Below are positions 24,270 through 37,859 of a DNA stretch of 64,000 bases, piece by piece. The notes under the pieces were generated by a model. That model ran no database searches and was not told the DNA's origin. It saw nothing but the letters and a program-made list of their open reading frames with translations. A program made the translations under genes and the position numbers. This DNA comes from Promerops cafer. Lineage: Eukaryota > Chordata > Aves > Passeriformes > Nectariniidae. Position 1 is the first letter of the stretch, and each line of letters begins with the position of its first letter. The DNA lies in assembly GCA_013398275.1 (NCBI GenBank), contig VZSE01013367.1, positions 890,767-954,766 of the forward strand. The letters run 5' to 3'.

Positions 24270-24670
24270 CCCAGCAGTATGTCACAGCAGTGATAATTAC
24301 ATCCCCCCGCTCACATCATGCCGCCTGCTGCTGACCTCTCACCCCTCCTCTCTTTTAATCACCCCCTGGCATCAGTCACTGTGACAGGGCAGCAGCACTG
24401 GACACGTGACCTGTCAGCCCAGGGACATGACTTATAGGGCCCGGCTGGTGGACAAAGGGAAGGGAGATAGGCAGCATAAATCTCCAGTATGAATAAAAGA
24501 GAGTGATGGGGCATTCTGCCGGGGGCCTGCGTTAGCAGATTCTCGGCCTCTTGTTATTCAGCCCAGAGTTATGGTGATGAGGAAGTGGCCGAGAGTGACA
24601 CGCGCTGGTCCCAATCAACCTTGCAAAACCTGCCGAGACCTAGAGGAGCCTTAATGTCACACATGGCTGG
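24270..24670. promoter_or_regulatory. Candidate conserved regulatory element
   Basis: The block contains GTGATAATTACATC near 24290, CTTTTAATCACCCC near 24352, a CACGTGACCTGTCA E-box/MEIS-like cluster near 24403, AGTATGAATAAAAG near 24486, and CpG-bearing TGACACGCGCTGG near 24596. The density is similar to the other islands of this gene desert. It is an inference from motif content. Confidence 0.4.
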
Positions 24671-24679
24671 AGAGCCTCA

Positions 24680-26530
24680 ACAAGGTGAGCGAGGGCCAGG
24701 GGAGCAGCCAGAGCTGTCCCCAGCCACCAGAGGCATCTGACCAGCAAAAGCTTCTGCAGTCAGCAAGGCACTAAGTCACACAGAACAAGGACCCTTCTTC
24801 ATCTCTACTGAGCACGGTTGCAGCAGGAGTTGCACATCAGAGCACACACCACTGGCTCAGGATGCAGGCTTCTCCCTAACTGGCACATTCCTCCAAGCTT
24901 CCCACCATGCCCTCTGCTCACCTGCAGACTGCCCTGCCAATTTATCTCTTTTCCATCTACTCCCTTGCACTCACCTGTTGCTTGGTAGAATGAAATCACT
25001 GGTACATCAGTCAGTTGCTTCTATTATTAAGTTACAGGACATCTGGAGTTTCCACCAAAGATTGGTCCTCCATCACACCTCTGCTGGGACAGAATTGCTC
25101 CTCTTGGGGCTGCAGAGACCTTTAACTTTTATACGGAGCACAGGAGGGAGTGTGTTTTTCCACTAACACCTGCTATGACAGGTGCTGCAGCAGACAAAGG
25201 GCACCAGGAAGATCCATCTGGATCATCAACTCCATCCTATGACAGTCACTACCCAGGTCATCTTGTTCCCTGCATCCATGTACTCCTCAGGAAGGAAAGT
25301 GGCAAGGGAGAGCTGATGACCCCAGTAGTGCTGCAACTCCTCTAGTACTTAATCTTCAGAGAAGAGGAGTCAGGAATTTTAACCCAAAAGGAGTAGAAAA
25401 TGAGAAGGAAGCCCAGAGAGGACTGGGGAAGTTTTGAATATACTGGAGAAGAAACTAGGGAGAGGATAACTTGTGGGAGGAAGATAGGGAAATTTTAAGT
25501 ACATTTTCTTTCTTTTGTTTGAAAACTGAAAGTAGTATCTGAAATTATAGCTCTTCAGCTGAAAGCAAAAAACTTTGATTGCTTTCCTTTGTGCATCACG
25601 GAACAGAGTAATGAAGTCCCTTTCCAGCTTTTGGGTGCAGTTGTTTCTGACTGAACATAAGAAAGGTGAATCCCAGTAACCAGGAGGGATTTGGCTCCAT
25701 AAACATCTGTATCTGAGAGCTACCATGTCTTGGGTGCTCAGAAATGTGAAAGCACTGGGGATAGAGTGGGAATGTGCAGACCTTTTACACTGGTGCCATG
25801 TCTCCTGTCCTGAACTGGCAGTGGCTCCTCTAAACTTCAGGTCTCATTAGCATAGTGAAAACATCAACAAAGCCATCTACTAATGTTGGCTGTTCACTCC
25901 GTGCATAAGCACCACCTCTTGACCAACTCCTCCTACTCTTCCCTGAGACCTACTAACTCCAGCATTATGCCAGATATCTCATTTATAAGAGAATTGCTAA
26001 AATGAGAGGTATGTCCAGACAGCGATGGGTGAAGGTCTGCTTGTGCCATTCCCTGAGTCAGAGCCTCCTTTTGTCCACTAAGATTTCCTCTCACATGTCA
26101 CAGGTGAGGGGCCCGAGACAGGGCTGTACAAACCATACAGCTCAGTGCTGGTGCCACCACTAAGTAAGAGAGCGAAGAAAGGTGCTGAGAATTTTCTCCT
26201 GGACCAAGCAGCCACATCAGCATCCTACACATATCCTATACCCTCCTCTCCCAGCAACTACCCAGTGCTGCTCCCTCCTCAGTTTCCCTACCACTACCTT
26301 TAGCCTCCCAGTCCCTGCACAGCATGAGGCAGGTAAGGCTCTCTCTCACACAGAACAGACTTTATTTAGCCTGGAACCTGAGGATTAGACTGAAGAGGGC
26401 CCCACACTTCCCTCTCCATCCTCCTTGAAGGCTTCTTCTCCACTGGCAACTTTCTTTTGGGCCGAGGGGAAAGCCCTGAAGCCCTCAGCCTCCTCACCGG
26501 CTGGGTCCTACCCCCTGAGACAGGAGCACA
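24680..26530. other. Intergenic, no gene recognised
   Basis: Nothing beyond ordinary intergenic sequence is visible. Confidence 0.55.
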
Positions 26531-26539
26531 TCGTTCCCT

Positions 26540-26660
26540 ACCCTCCTCCCCCACATCTGCCTTTTAACGATGATGGAAGCTGCTGTCAGCGTGCTGCGAC
26601 AGTAATAAACACTCTTCTTAATAACACAGGGTGTCCCTCTTATTAAAATGAATAGACTTC
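26540..26660. promoter_or_regulatory. Candidate regulatory element, short
   Basis: TTTTAACGATGATGG near 26561, GCGTGCTGCGACAGTAATAAAC near 26588 and CTTATTAAAATGAATAG near 26638 form a short AT/CpG block unlike its flanks. It is an inference only. Confidence 0.3.
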
Positions 26661-26669
26661 AGTGGTAAA

Positions 26670-29600
26670 GCCAGGCTGCCTGCCTTGCAGTCTGGTGTGG
26701 ACAGCAACCCTCAAGCAGAGCAGTTTATCTGCTGTAATTACTACAGCAGCTTTGGCTCCAGGACATTCCTGGTTACAGCACTGTACTGTACCCCCAGGCA
26801 GAGACTCGGGTGCATGGAGATGCTACCAACACATGAGCACACAGAGAAATGCAGGCAGATAATTGCCTGTGTGCCTGCAAACACGTACAGTAATCTCTGA
26901 GATGCAAGGACACAGCAGAGTAGGGTTAAATATATCTACAGCCAGGCTTTTAGGCTTCCTAAATCCCACTGAAACCAGCAGCAGCAGCTGGTGTCACTCT
27001 TTCTGCTTCTCTCATACATAACAGGTATATTAATACACCTGTGCATAAACCACACTGCTCTGAAAGCAGGTAAAGAAAGGCAAGTGCCTGGTCTGGGGGT
27101 GACAATCCTCTCTTTCCCCAGCTCACAATATATCTGCTCAATTTTTCCAGTTCCCTGGTGGATGAGAGGTCACAGGATAAATACATTCAGGTTTTACATA
27201 CCAGTGCACCACATTAAAAAGAAATGATGTGGCACATCCCTTGTGTCCACCCTTTCTGGGTCTTGGATCTCAGTTAATGTACTGGTTTCTCCCTCTTTGG
27301 GAACCTGTCCATTTCCCAAGCAACAAATTCAGATGATCTTTGTATCTCAAGCACTGACTCGTTCACCATGCATACTGTAGCCAAACTCCAAGTTTGGAAT
27401 CTACAGGACAGTGAAGGATACCATCTGACATGATGTTTTGCCAGAGATTCTTTTGGAGGTGTGTTTTGACTGGCTATTACACAGTGACCTCTGTGCAAGA
27501 ATTCCTGCCTGGGAAAGCAAAGCATCCCCCTCCTCTGCAGATCTAGTTTACATTCTTAGCCTTTACTAAGCTGGCTGATTCTGTAAATGTGCCCAACATT
27601 GACCTGAGTGAGGCTACATGTATGCAGAAGAAAAGCTGCCCTAGGAACCGTTTTCCTCCTTTTGAGCTCTCTCAAACAGAGATTATCCAAGGGAAAACTC
27701 TATCAGAAAGACAAATGACAGTAGCACATCCCAACATCCACTCTGCTGCCAACTCAGAGCAGTTCTCTGGGCTGCAGAGACTCAGCAAGACCAAATCTGG
27801 TCCACTGCATCTCACCCTTCCAGGAACAAGCACAGAGGAGCAGTGCACAGCTGTTGCATCATTTCTCTCCCCGTTCAGTCCATTAAGGCAGGTTTCCACA
27901 TCACTGTCACCATCAGGCCTCACACACTTACAGGATTCCAGCATTCAGAACACCTAACTCCATCTCACCTTGCAGTGCTCCTCACAGAAGAGCCCACAGC
28001 AGGATGCAAAGGTTGCGGTGGACAAGTTTGCGAATTTGCCAAAGGGGTAGAATAAAAATAATCAATCCATGTGCAGCTAGGAGGAGCAGATAGCAGGACC
28101 TCACCATGAGGAACGGGTCTCAGGTATGCCTACCTTGTTTATTTATTTGTTATCTCTTCTTAGAAAATATTCCTGGCATGGAATATTACAATCTCACTGG
28201 TTTTGCTGGCATTTAGCACAGCACAAGAGCAAAGGAGCAGATAGCAAAAAAATGAAACAATCAATGAATGAACCAGTCTATTACAACCATTGTCTTGCTG
28301 GGCTCAGAAGTCAAATGCATCACAAGAAAGCTGCAGATATGCTGTTTCTTCGTGTTTCCCAAGTCACTCATATGCCGTGTCATGAACTGTCCATCTTTCT
28401 GCTCAGTGGAAGGTTAGCAAGGATATATCAGGGGAGCAGTTGATGAATACAAAACAAGACAAAGACCTAATCTAAAGGACTTCCAAAAGGCCGGTAGTGT
28501 CCCAGAATCAGTATCTCTAGCTACATGCAAACAGACTGCACCACCTGTGTCTACAGTACTTTTACCTTTCTAGGCCATGGCAGGGATTCTCTAAAGTTCA
28601 CTTCCCACCACGAGGCCTAGATTTCCAGATCCACATGGCTTGTCTTGCTTAATCACTGCCACCAAGGGCTACAGGTCATGCTGGGGGCTGGCAGCAAGGC
28701 TGCTAGTCTGGGCTTTCAGAGCTGCAAGCCTGTGTCAGTGAAGAGGGCTAAACCAGCAGTAAGCAGCTCAGAGGAGCACTGACAGAGCTCTGAGGACCAG
28801 CCTGGCTTGGCAGTCTACCTCATGCTTAAATGTCTTAAGCACAAACATTTCATCCATTTCTCACCTTAAAAAAATAAAAAGAAATAAAGAAGGAAGAAAA
28901 TGAAGGAGAACCTTGCACAAACAAGCTGAGCACAAGAGCTGGGCAGAGCTAGGAAAAGTTGCAGCACATCCTTCACCCCTGCTACTAGTGATTTTATTTA
29001 GGGGACACGCAAGCTCAACATGCAGCAGGGTTGGGGTAGAACCCATGTGAAGTCTACTTGCACACTCCAAAGGCTGTTTTTGGCATGTTCAGTGCCTGCA
29101 AGGCCAGGCTAGCTACTGCCTGCTAGGAGTCTGGTTACAGGCTGGGTAACTCCTGCCCTGCACAACATCACCCTGCAGAACTGCTGCAGGGGTCCTGATG
29201 CTGTGGCATTGCCTGCACCATAGTGATGGCTGCTGCATATCTCTCCATAAGAGAGAAATGCATAAGAAGAGAAAGCACAGTATAGAAGCCGACTTTCCTC
29301 CTATGCTGAGAAAGCAGTTGAAGCTTCATTTATCACAGTGCTGGGCCCAGGCCCCCACATCAAAGGGAAGTGCTTGTGTCTGAAGTCACCACACTGTGGC
29401 TCATTGCCTGCCACTGAACAGTTCTTGGAAAACAAGCCACAGTGTTCAGACCAAAGTGTTTCTCATAAAAGTGGATACTCTAGTTTCTTGAGAAGGCCTT
29501 GTGCTCCAGGTAGCCTGCAAAGCAAAATTTTGGTTGAGGATGTGGTTCACCAGTGTTACAATGAAGTGAGACATGGGAAAGGGGACAACCAATGATCCAA

Positions 29601-31110
29601 GAATCTTAGCACCAGTCACACAATTTCCCTCCTTCCACTGCTGTCAACTCCATCAATATTTTGCTGCGGGTGCTTTTTGCTGGGATGCCGGAGGACCTTG
29701 CAGCACCCATCAAGTACACAGGAGTCGCAGAGGCATAGGAACAGAAAAGCAAGCTGAGATACTGTTGACAGGCTGTCCAGAGGGTGAGGAGTCAGGAGAG
29801 GACCAGCTCTTCACCAGATCCTAGAAAGCTCAGACTATGGTTCTGGCAAATCACTTCTTGAGCCTGGGTGGGCTGCCCGAGGGTAAAGGGCTATCGATGC
29901 CACCCCGCTGAAGAGCCCTGAAGTGCTGAGAAGGGTGCTGGGAGAAGATGAGGGCTTGGGAGAGCTGATCAGCAGAAGACTGATTCCAGACAGAGACATT
30001 CTCCAGAGAAACTGAGCCAAGGAGAACTCAGCCCTGTGACTTCCTGGGCTTGCATGCTCTACAGGGCTGTGACATGTCAAGAAGCAGATAAAGAAATTAT
30101 TCTGAGCAAGTGTATTTTTCTGCCATTGGCCTGCAGACAAGCACATACAGATAAAGAGAGACCTCTAGTGATGCTGGAGGGACTCTGCCTGTCCTCCCTC
30201 TCTGAGCATCCCTCACAGCCAGAAACAAATGTCTTGATTGCTCTGACTAATGCAGTAATAGCCTTCCTCCTGAGTATGAGAAAAACACAGGCTTATCACA
30301 ATAATATCTGCTCATCCATGGAGGAGGTGGAGGAGTGGTAATGATTATGCCAGACTTGCAGAGTTCAGAAAAACTGACAAAGGCAAGTAGCATGGGCTCA
30401 GGTCTTGCCTACACCCTGCCTCTCCAGTTGCAGCTGTCTGAGCTCCAGCATGGTCCTGGGATCAGGCACATGATTCAGCATATGGGGAATGGATTATTGC
30501 CAGTGCTGGGAAATGATGTTCATCTCAGTAGCAATGTGGAACATGTGCCTGAAATTCGCATTCAGGCAGGAATTTCAGTGGCTGCCATCTCAGTGTGGAC
30601 AGAGGCAGGAGCAAGGAACAGCAGGTCCCTGTCTGAGCCCAGCCATACCAGGAGATGTCATATCCCCCTTGCACAACCTGGCAACTGCAGCATCTTAGAT
30701 TCAGCTGCAGGAAGGAGTGATTTTGGCTCTCGCTGAATTCAGCCTCAAACCCCCAGTGTCTAGATGTGAACAGAAAGGATGGTGGAGTGTGCATAAGGGC
30801 ATGCTCATGATGAGCATCCCATGCCCAGCACAGGGAGAAGGCAAGCTGTTCAACTTCCCAACTCTTTGCACCAAGGGCTGGACACAGAGCCAAGAAAAGT
30901 GTTCGTTTCTTCAGATATACAACTAGTGCATAAAACTTTCCAGGTATGAGAAAGACTTGAAGGGAAACATAAGGAAAAGAGGCAGACTTGGCTATGGCAG
31001 AGGCACAGCAATTGTGCCATGCAGTGTCACAAACCAGATACATAGACCTGTCCTGTTGCTCTCAAACCCATGGCAAGAAAAGAAATCAGGGGCTCCTGCC
31101 AGCCAGGAGA
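26670..31110. other. Intergenic, no gene recognised
   Basis: No exon, RNA gene or known repeat is identified. Open frames of 80-170 codons occur on both strands, mostly overlapping one another, and lack exon signals. Confidence 0.55.
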
Positions 31111-31119
31111 GAAGGTCTC

Positions 31120-31270
31120 TCTTGCCTGCTCCTGCCACCTTCTCCGCAGCTCTGAGCTGCGATTACTCAATTAGCAGCTCCCGTAGTACTTTCCTTTCGC
31201 TCAGCAGTCTCTCCTTTTGCCCAGCCAGCACGTAAATCAAAAAGCAGCAGCTCTTTCCCTGGGCTTTCTT
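31120..31270. promoter_or_regulatory. Candidate regulatory element, short
   Basis: The block has GCGATTACTCAATTAGCAGC near 31158 (paired homeodomain-type cores), CACGTAAATCAAAAAGCAGC near 31228, and scattered CpG. It resembles the other candidate elements in this desert. It is called from motifs only. Confidence 0.35.
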
Positions 31271-31279
31271 TTTCTTGTG

Positions 31280-34200
31280 CTAGCCCAAGCCTTGGTGACC
31301 TCCCATTGAGAGAGGGGCAGTCATATTTTGCTAGAATGCTTTATTTTCTCTGCTGCATGAAGAGTAATTGTGGAGGGGAGGGAGAGTGCAAGCACAAGAA
31401 AGCATGTACACTGCCAGCCAGGCCGATGTCCTTGTCCCACAAGGTCATGGATCCATTTTAGCTCAACGAATAATAATAATAAAGCCTCATAGAAGCAAGG
31501 GATTCATAAAACAAAACATGAGCTGGGCATTTGGCAGCAGCTGCCCATAGAGTGGGAAGCACACATTTCAGTTTGGAGGTACAAAAACACTCAGATTTCC
31601 GGTAGCTGGCAGGGTTTGTGACAAGGTGTGCACATGTGCATGCAGAGAGAGCTGGCACAAGCTCACTTTCTCTTTCCCTGCATACTTCATTGGTGGTAAT
31701 TCAGATGGTGCAGCAGAGTGCAGAGGTGCTTTCAGACTGAGGAGCACAACTGACCCAAACAAGAACAAGTGGCAGGTGAGAACAGCCTGTGTGGTGAGCC
31801 CCCTTCTGCCCTGCTGCATCCCACCACACTTCCCCACACAGCACAAATGCAGATTTCTGAGAGTTGCATGGGACACTTGCACTGAACATTCCTCTTCCCT
31901 GTTTAGAGGACAAACACGAGGCACAGAACAACAGAACAGCTTAAGACAGAATAGCCGCCTCTATGAGAATTCAGAAAACCTGGGGGATTTGCAAGTGCTC
32001 TGATGAAATCCCGACAGGTATGTGAATATTTCCAAGTGATAAATAAGGCCCTGAGGACCAAATTCAAGACTTTTTTAGAAAACAATGGCAGTACATTTCC
32101 TTTTGCTTCATATGTAGTGAGCTCTAATAACAATTACTATTTCTATCTTGTAACAGGCATGTATGACACTTTCCTGACTGCAAAGGACATCTCTCTTACT
32201 CATTTCCAGTGTATCAGAACAGAGACATCTAGATCAAATGCAAAGGGAGCTGGGGTGAGTTAAGACAACCTGGTACTTTGGAGGAGTCAATTATTTAAGA
32301 AACTATGGGTTAAGAGAAGTACTCAATAGGTTAGAAATTCAGGCAGTGTTGTTGAAAGATAAGATCCATTTCTTCCAGATAGGTGTTCTTACATTAAAAA
32401 AAGCTCTACAGTTAACTGGGGAAGCTGAAGGCAGGATCTGAACAGTCAGGAGGAATTTCTGTGTTTACTGCTCAGAGTGTAGAGGATTATACCATTGACT
32501 AATGCCCACAACAGTCTAGACTGTAAGTGGCTTCTGCCCATCAGCATCTCCAGGCTACAGGGAACAAAACAAACTGGAAGATCAAAAAGGAATGAAAACT
32601 GAGGACAAGTCAGAAATACTTTTCTAAAAGAAAACCAGCCATCCTGAGCCTACTAGAAATCTCTGAATATAATTGTGAGAAAAGACACATCATTACTTGG
32701 ACTTCCAAAAAAAACCCATCATCATGAAGAGGCTGCTGATGAAGCTAAGCCAGGACAAGGTAAAAGTGACAATGAAATTCTGGCATGAGATCATAGCCAA
32801 GGATGATCCCAGCCCAGACAGTGTCCTCACCGATCAAGGCATGGTCCTGCAGAACTGGAGCAGGTGCCCAGAGGCAAAGCTGAGTGCTGGTTACAGGGCC
32901 CACCCATGGCCCTAGCATGGCAAAGTAGTGAACCAGGCCCAGGGTTCATCCAGGGAGTCCCATCAGGAGCAGCAAGAGCTGGGGCTGAAGACACTGCTGC
33001 AGCATAGGTCTGAGGTCAGGAAATGAGGCCAAGCTAGAGAGAGGCAGAACTACAGCACAGCTCAAGAGGGTGATGAGTGGTGCAGGCTGAGCTTTAATGA
33101 AGCTCCTGGGTGTGGGCCCCAGGTGAGACCAGGGCAATTAAGGCCAATTGGTGCCATCAGAACCTTGTCAGTTGTGCTTAACCTGCAGACCCCCTTTACA
33201 TAGGATGGGATCATACACACAAGGAGTTTATGTGCAACTTCCCTGCTCTAGCTGGCCTGAGTGACAGCCTTCCTTACACATTCCTGCAACATCTGTCTGC
33301 CTGCAGTCATCATGGGGAACATGTGTAACGTGTTTCCATCCCTCAGGAGAGGATTTAGCACCATCTAGGCAACAGCATTAGGAAAAAAAAAAGTAAAACC
33401 CAAAGTGCATTAAAAATTACATAAATGCATTGCATTTCCATTTCTCCTGAAGAATAAAACAAAACAGGGTATGTAATGGGAATACCTCATACTACAGTGC
33501 ATAACTAGCCTCTAGCAGTTACCAATGGTACATGGAGGATGTAAGCCCAGGATTTTAAAGACAACATGTAATTTGTGAACCTTTCTGGTCAAGGACATGT
33601 GGCAACTGCTAAACACCTTGGAAGAAGAAAAACAGTAATCTCTGGGTGGCTTAGCCCCTAATTGTCCATTATAGTGTTTCCTGGCCTTTTTATCCTGAAG
33701 TATTCAATTGTGGCCACTCTAAGCACTGGGGACAAAAGTCAGATCTCTCTGCCTGAGCAATTCCCGTGCTAAGGGAGTACTTTTTTTCTCCACTGCTCCA
33801 AAAGGTGCTGTGGGATGAAAAAATAAAGTGTATTTTCTGTCCTGAGGAATGGGCTGTGCAGAGGGAAAAAAGCATGAAAGCAGGCAGGCAGCCGGGAACA
33901 GTGATCAGCAGAGAGGGCAAAGGCAGCACAGGGGCTCGTAAATATGTTTTGCTGTTGTTTTGGAATGGCAAAGACATGTCCTTGTAGGAGGAAAACCATA
34001 CAGATTGCTTTATTATTTTCAGTCCAATTAAATTAGCTGGAGTATGGGGAGAAGTGGGGCAAACAGCAGGCAGGAACAACAGGGATGAGGGATCTGTATG
34101 ATGAGGGTATCTTGTGCTTGGGACTGTACAAACCCCAGTTCCAAACCTGCCGAGCTGGGTGATGCTTTGTGAGCTCAGTGTGGCCAGACAAGCTGGGGGT

Positions 34201-36650
34201 CAGTCCTCACAGTCACACAGCCCTGCTGGTGCCTGGATGGAGCTCCAGAAATGGGGCCCCTCACTGCAGGAGGCTGCATGGAGCCTCCAGCTCCTGCTGC
34301 TGCTGCTTCACAGCACTGGGACCCCATAGAGTCCCATGCCTCTCCCTGCCCCTTCCCTGCTCCATGGTCCATCCTGTTCCCCTTCCTGGCAAGAAGAGCA
34401 ATGAGAGCCTGTGCTTGCCCCATGCATCCACCCCATGGGATTGGAAGGAAGCAGCACGGTGACTGCCATGCCCATAGGCACATTGGTCACTTATACTGCA
34501 TTTAGTGACTTACATATTTGATGTAGAAGCCTTTGCATGCTCCCCCCACTCCTCATCTCCTTTCACCATCTGTCTGTTTGTTGAGAAATCTGTTCCAGCT
34601 GACCTCGAGCTGACCAGCGCTTCCCTCTTCCCTCCATCCTGCCACGGGCTACTCCAGACGTTCCCAGCTCAGCTCATGGGCTTTTAGCTGACTATGCAAA
34701 TGTCACCCAGCCAGCTGGTGTCTGCCTCCCAGAAACACATGTTCAAAGGCCCCCTGGACAGCCAGGCGGGAGAGGGGGCAAGTCCCTGTGCCCCAGCCCA
34801 GGGGCTGCCCAGAGAAAGTTACTTAGCCAGGAATTATTCAACAAACAGATGGGAGGAGGAAAGGAAGGTCAGGGAACACAGAAAATAAGACTCTGGTGCA
34901 TTTGTGTCAGTGTGTGTAGGTGTGGGTGTGTGGGGTTCCCAGGTGAGTGTGTGGGAAGTGCAGATGTAATCCCTCTGTGGGGATGGGTAGTGATGGAAGG
35001 GGTGTGTGAGAAAGATTTACAGGAAAGATGTTTCCAACAGTTTTGTGGCCTCCTCCTCCTAACGACATTCTTCTGCAACACACAAAAGGAGCCCTAACAG
35101 AACAGCATAAAGGAGACACAGCTGTTAGAGGGCCAAACAGCAGGTCCACAAAAACTGCCTCCTAAGAGCATTACTAAAGCAAGGCAAGGCCTGAAGGGCT
35201 CATTTCTTCTTCAAGATCTGTCTTCTCTCTATCACCTAACATGTGACCACCCACATAAGATCTCTAGTTCTCCATTGAGGAAGAGTGTGGAGATGCCAAA
35301 ACCTGAAGATCTGAGACTGAACCAAGGAGAAAAATAGTAGGGGAGCACCTCACCATGGCTGATGACATTGTAGGACACACATGCCCAGCCAGGCAGCCAT
35401 GCATATGCAGCAGTGCAGCTCACCTGGGCATGTTTGCAGGGCTGTGACACTATCATTTCCTGAAACGCTGGCAAGGAGCAGGATTAATGTGGTGATGCTT
35501 GCTAAATCCTTGCCATGTATGAAGTGAGAGGAAGGCTTGGAGAGAAAAGGCCAAAGCATCCACAGTTCCTTGTATGAATTGCCTCAGCCAATTAGGACAT
35601 CCCCAGAAGTTCTGCTGCTGCACCCAAAGGCTAATTCAGCCTTTCTCAGGTAGAAGAGAAGGTTGGGTGTCTGCATGTAGTTACACAGAGCTTGGACACT
35701 CTCTCCACCATGATGAGAAACTCTTTTCCTTTGCCTCTTTCAGATACTCTCCCTCATCTGGTTCCAGGTGTCTGGGTATTTACTTCTGAGTACTTACTGA
35801 CAACATTTGAGCAGGGGGATGCCAAGTCATGTTTACCCTTCTGTCGGCTAAATGAAAATCAGGATATTGGCTCTTAAAATTTAACAAGATTCTTCCTTGC
35901 AATTACAACTAGCAGAAGTCAAGGTACCTCTCCCCAGCCTAAATTTCTCCTGTCACAACTGCTGCTCTGGCCCTCTGAAAAGGACCCCTTGGGCTTCCTG
36001 GGAGAAGGCAGGATGGCAGCTCCAGATGTAGCTGACAGATGATGCTCTTCCTGGCCATAGGCGAGAACTGTGAAATGGTGAGCTGCCAGAAGCAGCTTAA
36101 GGAAGAAATGTAGAGTTTGTGTGCAAGGGAAACCATGAGATTACAGCGCCAATACAGAGCATAGGGGAGCTGCTGGACATTGGAGATGTCTCCTTTGTAT
36201 CCTCAAAGGTGACAATGAAATCTGTCCCTGAGCCAAGCCTAATGGTAGAGAAAATGTACACTGCATGAAATATACCCAGACAGTAACATGTGCCTTTTTC
36301 CACTGAAATTAACAGGACACCAACAAAGATAAACAGAGCTGAGTTTGTTCCTCATAATGGACTACAAACCTTGAGTAAAGAGACTGACTATTCAAGGGTG
36401 GAACAGACTGTTTCTGCTCGCATTGTGTTCATCTCATCTGGATTTAGAGTAGCTCCCATGCTGTCACTGGGTTTTAAAAACACCAGCATGGAATACATGT
36501 GAATGGAAACTGACATTTCTTAGGTGTGTGTTTCCTGTGGCTGGGTTTGGCACAAGAAATAAAAGTGGTGCTGGGTTTTTTTACTGCAGAAGAAATTTGG
36601 ATTATATTTGCGCTACAGCAAGGCTCAACAGAGCCAAAGCTAAGGGAAAT
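31280..36650. other. Intergenic, no gene recognised
   Basis: This is mixed sequence including a GT-rich patch at about 34900-34960. No exon or classified repeat is recognised. Confidence 0.55.
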
Positions 36651-36654
36651 CACA

Positions 36655-36720
36655 GGGCAGATCAGTAGACTATATGATCATAGAACCAGATCTTCTTGGT
36701 TCTTATATTCTAGATGACAT
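36655..36720 (+). mobile_element. Possible CR1 3' terminal fragment
   Basis: 'cagatcagtagactatatga', then 'tcatagaacc' and 'ggttcttatattctagatga', follow the CR1 terminus found in birds and turtles, with small insertions. Only the last 60-70 bases are recognisable, so the call is tentative. Confidence 0.4.
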
Positions 36721-36724
36721 GTCG

Positions 36725-37850
36725 TAGGTCTCAACCACCCCAGAGGTTATGGTGGAGGTATCTGACAGGCTTAGCTCCTTCAGGAACAGGGGCTTAGGTT
36801 AAGGGGAACAAGGCAACCCTGTATTGGATGATGTAGTCTTCAGAGTGGAGACTCATGAGTGCACACTTTGGGCACTGTAAGATCAGCTGAATGTCCCTGG
36901 ACAGTCCAAGGCTGAAAGAGAAGCTCTGTATCACCACCCTGCTGTGGCTTCTCTGGGGCCTTCAGCCCAACCTCCGTGGTAAGCACAGCAGAAGCACACC
37001 ATGACAAGCTGCCAGGAGCATGAGAGAAATAGGCTGTACCAGCTTAGTCCAAAGGGCCATCCAACCCACTATCCTGCTCTAAAAGGCAGACTGGGAGCAG
37101 CACTGGCTGCAGCACAAGCACTGTTGTGCACTTTCATATGAAGGAAAGAGAGACTGCACCCGTCTTCTTCTAGGGCCAAACAAGCATCAGCTAAGCATAG
37201 CATGAAGCCAAAAAGAACAGAAGTTATATGCACTCAACATGCATTTTCCTCACAGTCTTTGACAGGATCTTTGTGTCTTGTACCACAGTCCTCTCCTGAG
37301 CATCTCTGCAATATTTTTATTGCTACACGGCTTTTCCCTGGTAACTCCAATATCCTGAGATCAAAAGTCACTCACCAAACAGGTCAAGAAGGAAACCACA
37401 AGGCTGCATCCACACAAGTGAATTTACCAGGGCACAGGCTCTAGTACTGGGGATTTTTCAGCATGGGCAGGTTCCTGGCACAGTACTGGTGCCCACCAGC
37501 TTGTGCCTTCTCAGGCACAGCCTGGCTGAAATTTGTGGGGAGCACAGGCAATATTTCATTTCCCAGAAGCAGAAGAGAGAAGGCCTTCTTGTGCTGTGGT
37601 GGGAGAACTTTGGTACATTTCAGCATGAGCCATGTCCTACAGCTTGCAGTTGCTTGAATATACTTGTATAAACATAACTGCAGGAGCCCATCAAAGGATA
37701 CCAAAAGGATCCCATTTCAATGGTAAACTCAGAAACTGCAAACCAGTGGAGTATCCTCTGATGCTCAGAGCTGAACCAGACCCACTCAGTAAGAGCCAGC
37801 ACCTGGGCCCAAAAATCCTCAGCCTAACCATAAGACCAGAACTTGAGCAT
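36725..37850. other. Intergenic, no feature recognised
   Basis: Nothing recognised. Confidence 0.55.
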
Positions 37851-37859
37851 CCAGTTTAA

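Noticed and set aside
30525..31043. 172-codon minus-strand frame
   Set aside because: No domain, no exon signals, and a comparable frame on the opposite strand.
34264..34315. Short hairpin GGAGGCT...AGCCTCC with CTG repeats nearby, considered as a miRNA
   Set aside because: The arms are only seven bases long with a six-base loop, far below a miRNA precursor.
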